DNA from: Flammeovirgaceae bacterium
Lineage (GTDB): Bacteria > Bacteroidota > Bacteroidia > Cytophagales > Cyclobacteriaceae
DNA: 60,685 nucleotides
Direction: 5' to 3'
Assembly: GCA_021300095.1 (NCBI GenBank)
Contig: JAJTHV010000022.1
Coordinates: 1-60,685, forward strand
Shown: piece by piece, positions 32,676 through 42,612 of the stretch
How positions within the stretch are numbered: position 1 is the first letter of the stretch
Layout: each line of letters opens with the position of its first letter
Made by a program: the position numbers and the translations under genes
The notes under the pieces: model-generated
Told to the model about the DNA's origin: nothing
Databases searched by the model: none
What the model saw: only the letters and a program-made list of their open reading frames with translations

Positions 32676-35066
32676 AATCCATTTTTCCTTCATCACTGTT
32701 TCGATCTTGCTGAGGGTAAAATAAACCGGAAAGTGCTGATCGGTAGCCCAGCGTTCAAACAGATTTTTATAGAATGGGCTATTCACATCACCACTTTGGC
32801 CGGGCGTATTCGTAAACATCGTTTGATCCCAATCAGCCAAATCCACAGCTATTCGAAAACTAGCACCCGATGTCTGATTGTCGCTGTTGGTGGTCATGCC
32901 CGGTGTTGCTCCATTTCCTCCTCGAGGCAGAGGTCCCACTTCCAGTTTTTTTCGTAGTTCGGCATTCACTGCATTACTCAACGGGTGTTTGATCAGCACG
33001 TGATGATACGCAGATTGTCCGTAGTTCCATTTCAACATGTCATCGCCCAACTTCACATTCAAATCCTGAACGGCTTTTTCGAACGTTGATAGTAAAAATT
33101 GATCTCGTCCCGCCAAACGCTGGCTGCCAAAAATAGAATTGCCTTGTTGAATCCACTGGATTATTCGCGCCAGAGGAATATACTTGACCGAACTTTTCAT
33201 TTGCTCCGGCACTGCCAATGAAAGAATGTCTTCCGTAATACGCTTCTCCCATGCTGCATAAATTCCGGCTTCGATAGACGAAGCACTCATTTCAAAATTC
33301 CATTTCAACAAAAGCTGTTTCGCTTGCTCTGCCTGAGGTAAAGTGGCTGAAAGATTGGTGAGCATCGGCACGAGTGTGCGAGCCGGAATAGACACATAAT
33401 CAAATTGCAGTTGCATCATATCTTTCAACTCAAATTTTTTGCCGGAGCCCAGCACTTCGCGAATGCGATCACCGCGATACGAATCAGCCCACGTCCATCC
33501 TACCGCATTGCGATGAGGGTAGTTATTAGGAATCAAATTCTCATTGGCGGTAGCCCAAAAACCTTTAGATGGATTATACACGGAAGGCAATGATTGAATC
33601 GGTAAATATCCACTCCATTCATACCGACCATCACCTGGCACCGGAAGAAGCCCATTCCAATTTTTGCGAACAGGTGCCACACCGGCAGCCTGCCATCCAA
33701 TGTTTCCCTTTTTATCGGCCCAGATCATATTCTCTCCGGGTATGTGATTATACGAGCAAGCTTTTCTAAACTCCTGCCAAGTAGTAGCCTGATCCATTCG
33801 CAAGCTGGAAAGATACGGTGCACTGCCAATCTCCATCCAACCACAACGCATCGCATAAGCGGTGTTACTTTCCTTGTCGAGGTATGTTACCGGGCCATGG
33901 CGTGTGTAGCGATGCTCCACATAAACTGAGGATCCACCCTTTACGCGAATGGTATCTTTAATCACACGCATGTCTTCCCACTTACCTTGATACTTGTATT
34001 GGTTTTGATTTTGTGGATTCAGCTGATACACATACAAATCTTCTGCATCAATATCAAAAATGGTGAGACCCCATGCCCCGTGCTCATTGTGCCCAATGGA
34101 TACACCCGGAATTGTAGGTTCACCTCCGCCTACTACATTCCAACCAGGCGCGTTCAGATGAACCATGTAACGCAAAGAAGGTGCAGCAATAGCACGATGG
34201 GGATCGTTGGCCAATAGTGGAAATCCGCTTTTTGAAAGAGAAGGGCTAACGATCCAATTGTTGCTTCCGATTGTGGAGCGCTCGGTAGCCATCAAATGTT
34301 GGTAAGACTTCTCATCTGCGGAAGCTAAACTTTTGTATTCTTTCCAATCCAAATTAGCAGCGATGGAAATATCCGAAGGACTGAAAGTAAGCGGCTTGCG
34401 AAAGGCATCGTATAATTCAGTAACGGGCTTGCTCAACAAAGTAGCGTCAATAGAGGGATCCAATTTTAGTTGAGGCGTTCCCGGCTCAAACACGACCAAC
34501 TCTTTTACTTTCACTTCGCCTATGGCAGCGACCCAACGGCCAAACTGAACTTCTTCTCCGATGTTTCCCAGCAATCCCTGATGCCTAGAGATGACCACAT
34601 CAGCCGTCCACCGCTGCGGTTTGGTTTTGAGGAGCGTAAATTCCAAAGGCAGCAATTCGGGGTTTTCTTCTGTCGTTGCGATATAACTGTTAACCCCATC
34701 GGTAAAAGCCTGAATGATGGCAGCACCATGCGGATGGTAATGATTTAATTCCTTTTTTAAGTCGCCCCGAAAGCGAAACAAGCGAGTGCCCTGATCACGA
34801 AGTAGTTCTTTAGCTCCCAACAATTCCGCCATCGTGCCGGTGGCTTGCCTGCGCCAGATTTCAAATTGAAAAAGTCGGTCTTTGGCCGCACAGTATCCTT
34901 GCGCAAAAAACAAGTCATGTTCATTCTTTGCATAAATATGGTTAACACCAAACTCATCGCGAATAATTTCGACCGGCTGCTGAAGGCCGGCTACCGAAAG
35001 TTCATTTTTAGTCTGAGCCATTACCGCTGAAGCGGCAAAGCAAAAGATGATACATAGTTTTTTCAT
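32658..35066 (-). CDS. Penicillin acylase family protein (N-terminal nucleophile hydrolase)
   Basis: 802 residues from the ATG at 35066, chosen because the signal peptide MKKLCIIFCFAASAVMAQ begins there; an ATG at 35141 is in frame but less likely. The alpha chain is about 20-240, and self-cleavage should release the beta chain at the Ser of GSNNW (about 260). Residues such as LLANDPHRAIAAPSLRYM and GVSIGHNEHGAWGLT support the fold. Family members cleave beta-lactams, acyl-homoserine lactones or other amides in the periplasm. Substrate unknown. Confidence 0.9.
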   Translation of the reverse strand: MKKLCIIFCFAASAVMAQTKNELSVAGLQQPVEIIRDEFGVNHIYAKNEHDLFFAQGYCAAKDRLFQFEIWRRQATGTMAELLGAKELLRDQGTRLFRFRGDLKKELNHYHPHGAAIIQAFTDGVNSYIATTEENPELLPLEFTLLKTKPQRWTADVVISRHQGLLGNIGEEVQFGRWVAAIGEVKVKELVVFEPGTPQLKLDPSIDATLLSKPVTELYDAFRKPLTFSPSDISIAANLDWKEYKSLASADEKSYQHLMATERSTIGSNNWIVSPSLSKSGFPLLANDPHRAIAAPSLRYMVHLNAPGWNVVGGGEPTIPGVSIGHNEHGAWGLTIFDIDAEDLYVYQLNPQNQNQYKYQGKWEDMRVIKDTIRVKGGSSVYVEHRYTRHGPVTYLDKESNTAYAMRCGWMEIGSAPYLSSLRMDQATTWQEFRKACSYNHIPGENMIWADKKGNIGWQAAGVAPVRKNWNGLLPVPGDGRYEWSGYLPIQSLPSVYNPSKGFWATANENLIPNNYPHRNAVGWTWADSYRGDRIREVLGSGKKFELKDMMQLQFDYVSIPARTLVPMLTNLSATLPQAEQAKQLLLKWNFEMSASSIEAGIYAAWEKRITEDILSLAVPEQMKSSVKYIPLARIIQWIQQGNSIFGSQRLAGRDQFLLSTFEKAVQDLNVKLGDDMLKWNYGQSAYHHVLIKHPLSNAVNAELRKKLEVGPLPRGGNGATPGMTTNSDNQTSGASFRIAVDLADWDQTMFTNTPGQSGDVNSPFYKNLFERWATDQHFPVYFTLSKIETVMKEKWILKPAR

Positions 35067-35259
35067 CGGGCGGATGGTTTTGTTTTTGGCTTCAAACCGT
35101 TTCATAAGAATTGCATAGCATTGATTATGGTGGGTAAGCAATTATAAGTTAATTCTTAAATTGAAATTTCAAGATGCTTTTGTGAGGAATGCAAACCGAT
35201 GCAGGAAGAATGGTGGAATTTGAAGCAAAATAAAATTAGTTTCTTACAGCCCAACCCTT

Positions 35260-35267
35260 TACTTTTG
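35260..35267 (+). promoter_or_regulatory. Bacteroidota -7 element of guaB
   Basis: TACTTTTG fits TAnnTTTG and lies 32 bp before the ATG at 35300. The -33 box is weak (TTAG or TTTC near 35236-35244). The remainder of the 230-bp gap from 35067 to 35299 shows no gene. Confidence 0.5.
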
Positions 35268-35299
35268 CCCCGCAAATAATCATTCGTAAATTATTTGCC

Positions 35300-36772
35300 A
35301 TGGCACTCGATTCTTCCAAATTTTTGTTCGAAGCACTCACCTATGATGACGTGCTTTTAGTTCCTGCTTACAGCGATGTACTTCCCCGCGAAACCGACCC
35401 GAGCGGTTATTTAACCAAGAATATCAAACTAAATATTCCAATCATATCCGCTGCGATGGATACCGTAACGGAAGCCGAATTGGCCATCAGCATGGCGTTG
35501 GAGGGCGGTTTGGGGTTCATTCATAAAAACATGTCAATCGAGGCGCAGGCCGATCAGGTGCGCAAGGTGAAACGCTCACAAAGCGGGATGATTCTCGATC
35601 CGGTGACCTTGCACATTAGTTCCACGGTTCGCGATGCTGAAAAAATCATGCGCGAATTCAAGATAGGAGGTATTCCCGTGATTGATGATAACGGAAAACT
35701 GGTGGGTATCATCACGAATCGCGATTTGCGCTTTCAGAAGAACATGGCCACTCCGATCGAGCAGATCATGACGAAAGAAAATCTGATTACTGCCCCTGAA
35801 GGAATTACATTAGAAAAAGCTGAACTCCTTTTACAGGATTATAAAATTGAAAAGCTGCCCATCGTTAACAAAAAAGGCAAACTGACCGGGCTTGTTACCT
35901 ACAAAGACATTCTGAAAAAGAAAAACAAACCCAATGCCTGCAAAGATAAGTTTGGCAGATTGCGTGTGGGCGCTGCTGTTGGCGTTACCCCGGATATTCT
36001 GGATCGAATCGAGGCTTTGAAGAATGCCGGTGTGGATGTGATTAGCATCGATACGGCACACGGTCACTCCAAAGGTGTGATGGAAGCCGCCAAAAAAGTA
36101 AAAAAGAAGTATCCTTCATTGGAGTTGATTGTTGGAAATATTGCCACGGGTGAAGCCGCTCGGGCACTCGCCAAAATTGGTGTAGATGCTGTAAAAGTGG
36201 GCGTAGGTCCTGGTAGTATTTGCACCACACGAATAGTGGCCGGCATTGGTCTGCCGCAGTTATCGGCTGTTTACGAATCCGCGAAGGCGCTCAAAGGATC
36301 AGGCGTAAAAGCCATTGCCGATGGAGGTATTCGCTTCTCGGGCGACATCGTGAAAGCGCTGGCAGCCGGTGCCGACAGTGTGATGATCGGATCGTTGCTG
36401 GCCGGCACTGAGGAAGCACCCGGTGAATTGATCATCTACGAAGGCAGAAGATTCAAATCCTATCGGGGCATGGGCTCTCTTGAGGCCATGGAAGACGGAT
36501 CAAAAGATCGCTATTTCCAGGATGTAGAAGACGACATTAAGAAACTAGTTCCTGAAGGAATTTCCGGTCGCGTGCCTTTTAAAGGTTCGGTTGCCGAAAT
36601 TCTATATCAACTGGTGGGTGGCCTCAAAGCTGGCATGGGCTACTGTGGGGCAAAGAATATCGAGAAATTGAAAACAGCGAAGTTTGTAAAGATCACCGCA
36701 GCCGGTGTGCACGAAAGCCATCCACATGATGTAAGCATCACACGCGAAGCTCCGAATTATAGTAGAAAGTAA
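35300..36772 (+). CDS. guaB: Inosine 5'-monophosphate dehydrogenase
   Basis: 490 residues, the full length of the enzyme. It converts IMP to XMP with NAD, the committed step to GMP. The TIM barrel begins [13 protein letters not shown]; two CBS domains (about 95-205) are inserted; the catalytic Cys loop is [16 protein letters not shown] (about 290-305) and the flap region KRYRGMG-like ([13 protein letters not shown]) follows. It is a single-gene unit with its own promoter and terminator. Confidence 0.97.
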   Translation: MALDSSKFLFEALTYDDVLLVPAYSDVLPRETDPSGYLTKNIKLNIPIISAAMDTVTEAELAISMALEGGLGFIHKNMSIEAQADQVRKVKRSQSGMILDPVTLHISSTVRDAEKIMREFKIGGIPVIDDNGKLVGIITNRDLRFQKNMATPIEQIMTKENLITAPEGITLEKAELLLQDYKIEKLPIVNKKGKLTGLVTYKDILKKKNKPNACKDKFGRLRVGAAVGVTPDILDRIEALKNAGVDVISIDTAHGHSKGVMEAAKKVKKKYPSLELIVGNIATGEAARALAKIGVDAVKVGVGPGSICTTRIVAGIGLPQLSAVYESAKALKGSGVKAIADGGIRFSGDIVKALAAGADSVMIGSLLAGTEEAPGELIIYEGRRFKSYRGMGSLEAMEDGSKDRYFQDVEDDIKKLVPEGISGRVPFKGSVAEILYQLVGGLKAGMGYCGAKNIEKLKTAKFVKITAAGVHESHPHDVSITREAPNYSRK

Positions 36773-36813
36773 TTTAAAGCCCTCCGTTAAAGGTTATTTA
36801 TAATTATTATTGC

Positions 36814-36842
36814 AAAGCCAATCGTATGCCGATTGGCTTTTT
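36814..36842 (+). terminator. Rho-independent terminator of guaB
   Basis: AAAGCCAATCG (36814-36824) pairs perfectly with CGATTGGCTTT (36830-36840) around TATGC, followed by more T. This lies 41 bp after the guaB stop codon. Confidence 0.85.
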
Positions 36843-36852
36843 GCTGGCTATT

Positions 36853-38916
36853 ATGTTCAAAACCAAGGCTATTATCCGTTTGACTTCGCTGTCCGCAGCC
36901 ATCAGCTGGGTAATCTTGGTATTTGCCGATATCACCGTGCTTTTCAGTGACATGAAGGCGCTCCCGCCCGATGTGCCAGTTTGGCTACCACGTGTCATGC
37001 TCGACTTGTACGTGGTTTCTCTCTTCTATTATTACAAGTTTCGGATTGAGCGTGATGAGGGCTTAAATTTTACTGACCTGCTTTGGAAAGTATTCGCGAC
37101 AGGATTGATTGCCACCGTGATTTCGCTGGCGGTGCGGTTAGTCCTTTTTCTGCTGGGAAGCACCAAGCTGTCTACCAATGTTCTGTTTATTGATTTCGTT
37201 TATCAGATCAACCTCGCGCTTTTCATCAACTTTTTGCTGGCGGCTTTCACCTGCTGGAAACGCCTGATCTTATACCAAAAATCAAAATGGCTGATTCGTG
37301 CGTGGCTGGTGTTTGAATTCTTGTTGTTGGGCATTCTGCTCTATGATAGCATTCATGTAGCATTATCAGAGGCCATCTCCACCATTGCCATCGTACTCAC
37401 CAGCTTATTGGGGTTGGTGCTTTCCGCCAACATGCGGTGGGTTGCCTATCTTAACTTTAAACAAAAATGGACAAGTTTGCTTTTGCTCCTGTTGTCCATT
37501 TTCTATCTCGTTTATTTTCTCTATTCGGTTACAATCTGGTCAGACCAAATCACACAGCAATCCGGTGCATTTGTCAGTTTCCAAAGCCATGTCTTCAACA
37601 TTGCGCTGCTAGCCTTTGTGCTTACCTATATGTCGTTTTCGTTTTTGGTGGTGTTGTTCAATTTACCTACCTCCTCGGTGTTTGAGCAAAAACTGGAAGA
37701 GGTCGTTAACTTTCAACGCATCAGTCAGTCCATTCAAACCGAACAAAGCGAAGAGAGCGTTTACAATATTTTGTTGGAAAGCTCCGTGAGTTCGGTGTTT
37801 GCCGATGCAGCCTGGCTGGAGATAAAAGGCGCTGCCAATGAGCAGCGATTGTTTACCTATCAGATCACCGAAAAGGAAACGAAAGAAATTCACACCCATC
37901 TTGAGAAACACAAAATCAAAGGTGCACTCGATCAAAGCAGCGATAAAACTAAAAATCTCTCCAAGCATCTGAGTTCGTTAAAGAGCACACGCTTCCGCTC
38001 ATTACTTGCTTTTCCGATTAAAGTAAAAGACGAAACCATCGGCACTTTGGCCTTGCTGAAAGAACTACCGGAAGGATTCAATAAAGAGATGACGCGCATT
38101 GTTTCCGCTTTCGCGAATCAGGCCGGTATCTCTATTGAGAATTTCCGATTGATGGAAGAAGCTTTTCAAAATGCACGCTACAAAGAGGAATTAAAAATCG
38201 CGAAGACGGTGCAGCAAAGTTTGCTGCCCACCCGACTTGAACAGCATGCCGATTTTGAAATATCGGCTTTCTCGGCTTCAGCCGATGAAGTGGGTGGTGA
38301 CTATTATGATACACTGCGCATCAGCGATCATGAAATTGCGCTGATCATTGCCGATGTTTCAGGGAAAGGAACTACGGCAGCATTCCACATGTCACAGATG
38401 AAGGGTATCTTCCATAGCCTGGCACAACTAGGCCCCAACCCGCGCGATTTTATGGCCAAAGCAAATAAGGCCTTGGTGTTTTGTTTGGAACGTGGCTCAT
38501 TTATTTCCGCCACCTATTTTGTGATCAACACCGAAAGCAAAAAAGTGTTTTACTCGCGGGCGGGTCATTGCCCTGTGTTGTTATACAAATCCTCCAAACA
38601 AAAGGCAGAGTTTCTCAAAGATAAAGGCACTGCCTTAGGAATGGTACGCAGCCAAGACTACCGCAATTTTGTAGAGGACAATGAATTTGCCTATGAAGCG
38701 GGGGATGTGATGATTTTGTATACCGATGGTATTACCGAAGCGAAAAACAACAAAGGCGAAGAGTTTGGCAACGAAAGGCTAGCCGAGGTACTACAAAATA
38801 ATGCAGAAAAAAGTTCCAAAGAAATTGAAGAAAGTGTAATTAGTACACTTTATAAATTTTCGGGATCAGAAGATATTAATGATGATTACACGTCTATGAC
38901 GGTAAAATTCAGATAA
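36853..38916 (+). CDS. Membrane-bound PP2C-type phosphatase (SpoIIE/RsbU family) with GAF domain
   Basis: 687 residues. The ATG at 36853 is used; an in-frame ATG at 36826 sits in the guaB terminator loop. About eight membrane helices fill residues 1-265, a GAF-like region about 300-440, and the SpoIIE domain the rest: VGGDYYDT, ADVSGKGTTAAF, YTDGITEAKNN and DDYTSM supply the Mn ligands. It should dephosphorylate the STAS protein encoded next and so start the partner switch in response to a membrane signal. Confidence 0.9.
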   Translation: MFKTKAIIRLTSLSAAISWVILVFADITVLFSDMKALPPDVPVWLPRVMLDLYVVSLFYYYKFRIERDEGLNFTDLLWKVFATGLIATVISLAVRLVLFLLGSTKLSTNVLFIDFVYQINLALFINFLLAAFTCWKRLILYQKSKWLIRAWLVFEFLLLGILLYDSIHVALSEAISTIAIVLTSLLGLVLSANMRWVAYLNFKQKWTSLLLLLLSIFYLVYFLYSVTIWSDQITQQSGAFVSFQSHVFNIALLAFVLTYMSFSFLVVLFNLPTSSVFEQKLEEVVNFQRISQSIQTEQSEESVYNILLESSVSSVFADAAWLEIKGAANEQRLFTYQITEKETKEIHTHLEKHKIKGALDQSSDKTKNLSKHLSSLKSTRFRSLLAFPIKVKDETIGTLALLKELPEGFNKEMTRIVSAFANQAGISIENFRLMEEAFQNARYKEELKIAKTVQQSLLPTRLEQHADFEISAFSASADEVGGDYYDTLRISDHEIALIIADVSGKGTTAAFHMSQMKGIFHSLAQLGPNPRDFMAKANKALVFCLERGSFISATYFVINTESKKVFYSRAGHCPVLLYKSSKQKAEFLKDKGTALGMVRSQDYRNFVEDNEFAYEAGDVMILYTDGITEAKNNKGEEFGNERLAEVLQNNAEKSSKEIEESVISTLYKFSGSEDINDDYTSMTVKFR

Positions 38917-38952
38917 GCATAAACATAAAAAAACCTTAACCGTTACAACTAC

Positions 38953-39303
38953 ATGGTTCACATTAAAAGACTACAAGAAGTCGGAGCTGACATCATTGCC
39001 GTAGTAGGTGAAATTGATGCAAGTTCTTCCATTGAGTTGGATTTGGCGATTGCCAAAAGTGTGGGTGAAGGATATAAAAAAATACTGGTCGATTGTCAGG
39101 CTTTGGAGTACATATCCTCTGCCGGGTTGGGTGTGTTTATGTCGTATATCGAAGAATTGAGAGATAAAAATATCAGTTTCGTGCTGTTTGGCATGAAAGA
39201 ACGTGTGCTTAACACCTTCAGCATTTTAGGATTGGCTGATTTGTTGAACATTCGGGAAAACAAACAAGAAGCGAAAAAACTAGCCGATGAGCTATCAGTA
39301 TAA
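38953..39303 (+). CDS. STAS-domain anti-sigma factor antagonist
   Basis: 116 residues, one STAS domain. The site DCQALEYISSAGLGVFM carries the conserved Ser (SSAGLG) that the partner kinase phosphorylates. Unphosphorylated, it should bind the kinase encoded next and free its target. Its 3' end overlaps the next gene by 17 bp. Confidence 0.92.
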   Translation: MVHIKRLQEVGADIIAVVGEIDASSSIELDLAIAKSVGEGYKKILVDCQALEYISSAGLGVFMSYIEELRDKNISFVLFGMKERVLNTFSILGLADLLNIRENKQEAKKLADELSV

Positions 39304-39697
39304 CACCGGGTGTAGCCTGAACAACTTAAAGGGCGTGCGGGAATTTATCCGCAGGTCGCTGGACGGACAAGAAGTGTCTGATCTGGAGTTGGGCGCTATT
39401 GTGCTGGCGCTGGACGAGATGTGCTCTAATCTGATGATTCATGCCCATCATTGCAATCCGGATCACTTTATTGCGTTAAATATCCACATCCCCGTAAAGG
39501 GACAATTCATTTTTGAGATTATAGATGATGGATCTATGTTTGACATCAATCAGTTTCAGGAGCCTAAACTGGATAATCTGGTGCACGAAAAGCGCAAGGG
39601 AGGCTTGGGTATACGTTTGGTTAAGTCCATTATGGACAAAATTGAATACCTGCACGAAGGCGGCAAGAATGTGTGCCGGCTAACCAAAACCATCTGA
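39287..39697 (+). CDS. RsbW-like serine kinase (anti-sigma factor type, HATPase_c_2)
   Basis: 136 residues. The ATPase motifs are LALDEMCSNLMIHAHH (N box), IDDGSMFD (G1) and KGGLGIRLVKSIMDK (G2). It should phosphorylate the STAS protein and, in the usual scheme, bind a sigma factor or other output. The target is not encoded here. The start is the ATG at 39287, inside the STAS gene. Confidence 0.9.
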   Translation: MSYQYNTGCSLNNLKGVREFIRRSLDGQEVSDLELGAIVLALDEMCSNLMIHAHHCNPDHFIALNIHIPVKGQFIFEIIDDGSMFDINQFQEPKLDNLVHEKRKGGLGIRLVKSIMDKIEYLHEGGKNVCRLTKTI

Positions 39698-39737
39698 ATG
39701 ACCCCATAAGGGCGTTCGATCTCTAGATTTTTACCCT

Positions 39738-39745
39738 TATTTTTG
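39738..39745 (+). promoter_or_regulatory. Bacteroidota -7 element of the SurA-like cluster
   Basis: TATTTTTG matches TAnnTTTG and lies 20 bp before the ATG at 39766. TTCG (39715-39718), 19 bp upstream, is a weak -33. Confidence 0.5.
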
Positions 39746-39765
39746 CGACCTAAATTTTATCATAC

Positions 39766-41712
39766 ATGCGAAAGCTGTGTTTCCTTTTATTCTCATTGTT
39801 GGCAACGGTTGGTTTGGCGCAAGAAAAGAAATCCGGTAAGCCGGTGGCGGTTTTTACGGTCAATAAAGTGCCTACGTATACCGATGAGTTTGTTTATCTC
39901 TACAAGAAAAATCACCAAAACAAACCGGAAGATTTTACAGAAACCAAAATCAATGAATACCTCGATTTGTTTGTCAACTTTAAGCTGAAGGTGGCTGAGG
40001 CAAAAGCCATGGGCTTGGATACAACCGCCAAGTTTATCAAAGAATTGAACACCTACCGGGAAGATTTAAAAAAACCCTATAGAGCAGAACCTGATTTACT
40101 GGAGAAACTGACAAAGGAAACCTACCAGCGACTCACCGAGGAAGTACGGGCATCACACATTCTAATTTCAACTACCCCGGAGTCAAGCCCGTCAGATACT
40201 GCCAACGCCTACAAGAAAATTTCGGACATTAAAAAACGTATTGAAGGCGGTGAAGACTTTGAAAAACTGGCGCGCGAGCTTTCCGAAGATCCCAGTGCGA
40301 AAGTGAATGGTGGCGATCTCGGTTATTTTACATCCATGCAAATGGTTTATCCTTTTGAACTGGCGGCCTACAACACAAATGTGGGAAGTCTTTCTTCTAT
40401 TGTGCGCACCCGATTTGGTTATCATTTACTGAAAGTGACTGACAAAAAGCCCGCCAGAGGCGAAGTAGAAATTTCACACATCCTTTTGCGCGCTGCCAAT
40501 CCGGATGACACCAAAATAAAAAATACAGCCTTTGAAATTTTTGATCAGTTGAAAGCAGGCCGAAGCTGGGACGACCTCTGCAAAGAATTTTCGGATGATG
40601 GTAATACAAAAAACAGTGGCGGAAGACTTCGTCCCTTTGGCGTAGGAGCTCTTGCTTCGGTGCCGGAATTTGAAAACACAGCTTTCAGCATGCAAAAACC
40701 GGGCGACATCAGTGATCCATTTAAGTCTGCCATTGGCTGGCACATCATTCGATTAGAGAAAAAAATTCCGCTTCCTTCCTATGCGGAAATAGAATCTTCC
40801 CTCAAACGAAAAGTAGCACGCGATGAGCGCCTGCAAGTTTCGCAGAAATCCATGGCGAGTAAAAGACGAAAAGATTTTCAGTGGTCAGAAATTCAAGAAA
40901 CTAAAAAGCTGGTTTTTGCAACAGCCGATTCAACTTTGACAAAAGGAAAATGGGTGAAGAAATGGAGCGAGGAGGAAAATAAAAAAACGCTCTTCACCAT
41001 TGGGACAAAAAAATACACCACTGGAGATTTCGCAGTCTATGTTCGAAAAAAACAAGCCCCTTCAGACGTAAGCCCTGCTATCTACATGGATCAGTTGTAC
41101 CTGAATTTTGTGGATGAAAAGGTGAACGAAGTAGAAGAAGAAAAATTATTGCGCGAAAAGCCGGACTTCAAAAACCTGCTGAATGAATACTACGAAGGGA
41201 TTTTGTTCTTTGAAATCATGGAGAAAGAAATCTGGAACAAGGCTTCTGCCGATTCAACGGGGCAACAAACGTTTTATCAGTCACATTTGGAGAAATACAA
41301 AGCCGGAGATCGTGTGGAGGCCCGCATATTCATGGCGACTGATAAAAGTGTGATTGAGGCCTTTCGAAAAAAGGTAGAAGCAGGTGATTCCATTAAAAAT
41401 GAGGACATCAAAAAATTTAAGTCAGTACAACCTTTACGCAACTATGAAAAAGGGGAAAGCAAAGTGGTCGATAAAATCACCTGGGCGGCCGGATTGTATG
41501 AAGTGGAACTAGACAAGAATTATTATCTTGTAGAAGTCGCTCGTCTGGTAGCTCCCGGAATCAAAACTTTTAATGAAGCTCGCGCATCTATTATTACGGA
41601 CTATCAGGCTGAATTAGAAAAGATGTGGTTGGCAAACCTGCGAAAGAAATACCCCGTGGCAATCAACAAAAATGGAAAAAAGGCAGTGCTGAATACATTA
41701 GTTAAGAAATAA
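39766..41712 (+). CDS. Periplasmic peptidylprolyl isomerase with two parvulin domains (SurA/PrsA-like)
   Basis: 648 residues, signal peptide (about 1-18, ending LAQ). Two PpiC parvulin domains at about 130-230 (VRASHILISTTP, GGDLGYFTSMQMVYPFE) and about 235-335 (EISHILLRAA, GGRLRPFGVGA), flanked by helical chaperone parts. It should assist folding and transport of outer membrane proteins. It is the first gene of a set with the two next genes; the second begins directly after its stop. Confidence 0.93.
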   Translation: MRKLCFLLFSLLATVGLAQEKKSGKPVAVFTVNKVPTYTDEFVYLYKKNHQNKPEDFTETKINEYLDLFVNFKLKVAEAKAMGLDTTAKFIKELNTYREDLKKPYRAEPDLLEKLTKETYQRLTEEVRASHILISTTPESSPSDTANAYKKISDIKKRIEGGEDFEKLARELSEDPSAKVNGGDLGYFTSMQMVYPFELAAYNTNVGSLSSIVRTRFGYHLLKVTDKKPARGEVEISHILLRAANPDDTKIKNTAFEIFDQLKAGRSWDDLCKEFSDDGNTKNSGGRLRPFGVGALASVPEFENTAFSMQKPGDISDPFKSAIGWHIIRLEKKIPLPSYAEIESSLKRKVARDERLQVSQKSMASKRRKDFQWSEIQETKKLVFATADSTLTKGKWVKKWSEEENKKTLFTIGTKKYTTGDFAVYVRKKQAPSDVSPAIYMDQLYLNFVDEKVNEVEEEKLLREKPDFKNLLNEYYEGILFFEIMEKEIWNKASADSTGQQTFYQSHLEKYKAGDRVEARIFMATDKSVIEAFRKKVEAGDSIKNEDIKKFKSVQPLRNYEKGESKVVDKITWAAGLYEVELDKNYYLVEVARLVAPGIKTFNEARASIITDYQAELEKMWLANLRKKYPVAINKNGKKAVLNTLVKK

Positions 41713-42612
41713 ATGACAGCAATCAATCGGTTTGGATTTAGAAGCTTTTGGGTGGGGATTGGCATCAGTTGCCTGGTTGCTTCGTGCGACCTGATCCGCA
41801 TGAAAAAAGGGGATTCATCGGCCGATCAGCAACGCAAAGCCATCGCCCGGGTAAACGATGCATATCTCTATTTAGATGAACTGAATGGCATTGTGCCCGC
41901 CACTGCCAACAAGGAAGATAGTACAGCCCGAATCTCCTCATATGTAAACAGTTGGATCCGAAAGCAGTTGTTGTTAAATGAAGCCGCTAAAAATATTGAT
42001 ATCAATGAAGCCGAGGTGGAACGCAAAGTGCTGGATTATCGCTATAGCCTGATCGGGTACGAGTTTCAAAATTATTACATCAAAAAAAACCTGAACGATA
42101 GTATTTCACCGGCAGAAATTGAGGAATACTATAAAGGCCATCTGGACAATTTTGTGTTGAAACAAAACATTATACAAGGCACTTATATCAAAGTAGCCAA
42201 AACGGCACCTCGCATTCAGCGCATTAAAGAATTGATGTACTCAACCAAGCCTGCCGATCAGAACGAATTAAAATCGTATTGCTTGCGGTTTTCGGAAGCG
42301 TACCAGCTCCCGGATTCTACCTGGATAGAATTTGATAAGTTAACGGCCAATTCGCCCCTGGCCGAAATACCGAACAAGATTCAGTTTCTGCATAATTACC
42401 GGTTTTACGAAACCAGCGATGAAGGGTACTTGTATTTTCTCAAGATTGACACCTATAAAATATCCGACAATGTTTCACCTCTGGAATTTGTTCAAGAGGA
42501 CGTCAAAAACATTATTTTAAACAAAAGAAAAGTAGAACTTGCCAAAAAATTGGAGGACGAGGTATATGAAAATGCTGCTAAACGAAAGGATTTCGAGGTT
42601 TTTAACCGTTAG
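41713..42612 (+). CDS. SurA-like lipoprotein without a parvulin domain
   Basis: 299 residues with a signal and lipobox-type Cys (CLVASC, about 25). The helical part (ARVNDAYLYLDELNGIVP, then a SurA-N-like segment ending about 190) resembles the chaperone domain of its neighbours, but no PpiC signature can be seen. It probably works with the flanking isomerases in outer membrane protein folding, as part of a complex. The start directly follows the previous stop codon. Confidence 0.75.
   Translation: MTAINRFGFRSFWVGIGISCLVASCDLIRMKKGDSSADQQRKAIARVNDAYLYLDELNGIVPATANKEDSTARISSYVNSWIRKQLLLNEAAKNIDINEAEVERKVLDYRYSLIGYEFQNYYIKKNLNDSISPAEIEEYYKGHLDNFVLKQNIIQGTYIKVAKTAPRIQRIKELMYSTKPADQNELKSYCLRFSEAYQLPDSTWIEFDKLTANSPLAEIPNKIQFLHNYRFYETSDEGYLYFLKIDTYKISDNVSPLEFVQEDVKNIILNKRKVELAKKLEDEVYENAAKRKDFEVFNR

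Noticed and set aside
35300-36772. guaB as the attachment site of the Tn7-like element
   Set aside because: IMPDH genes are known targets for some Tn7 relatives, but this guaB has an intact 3' end and its own terminator, 34 kb away from the element.
36826-38916. Longer form of the PP2C gene starting at 36826
   Set aside because: The ATG lies in the loop of the guaB terminator; the start at 36853 is preferred.
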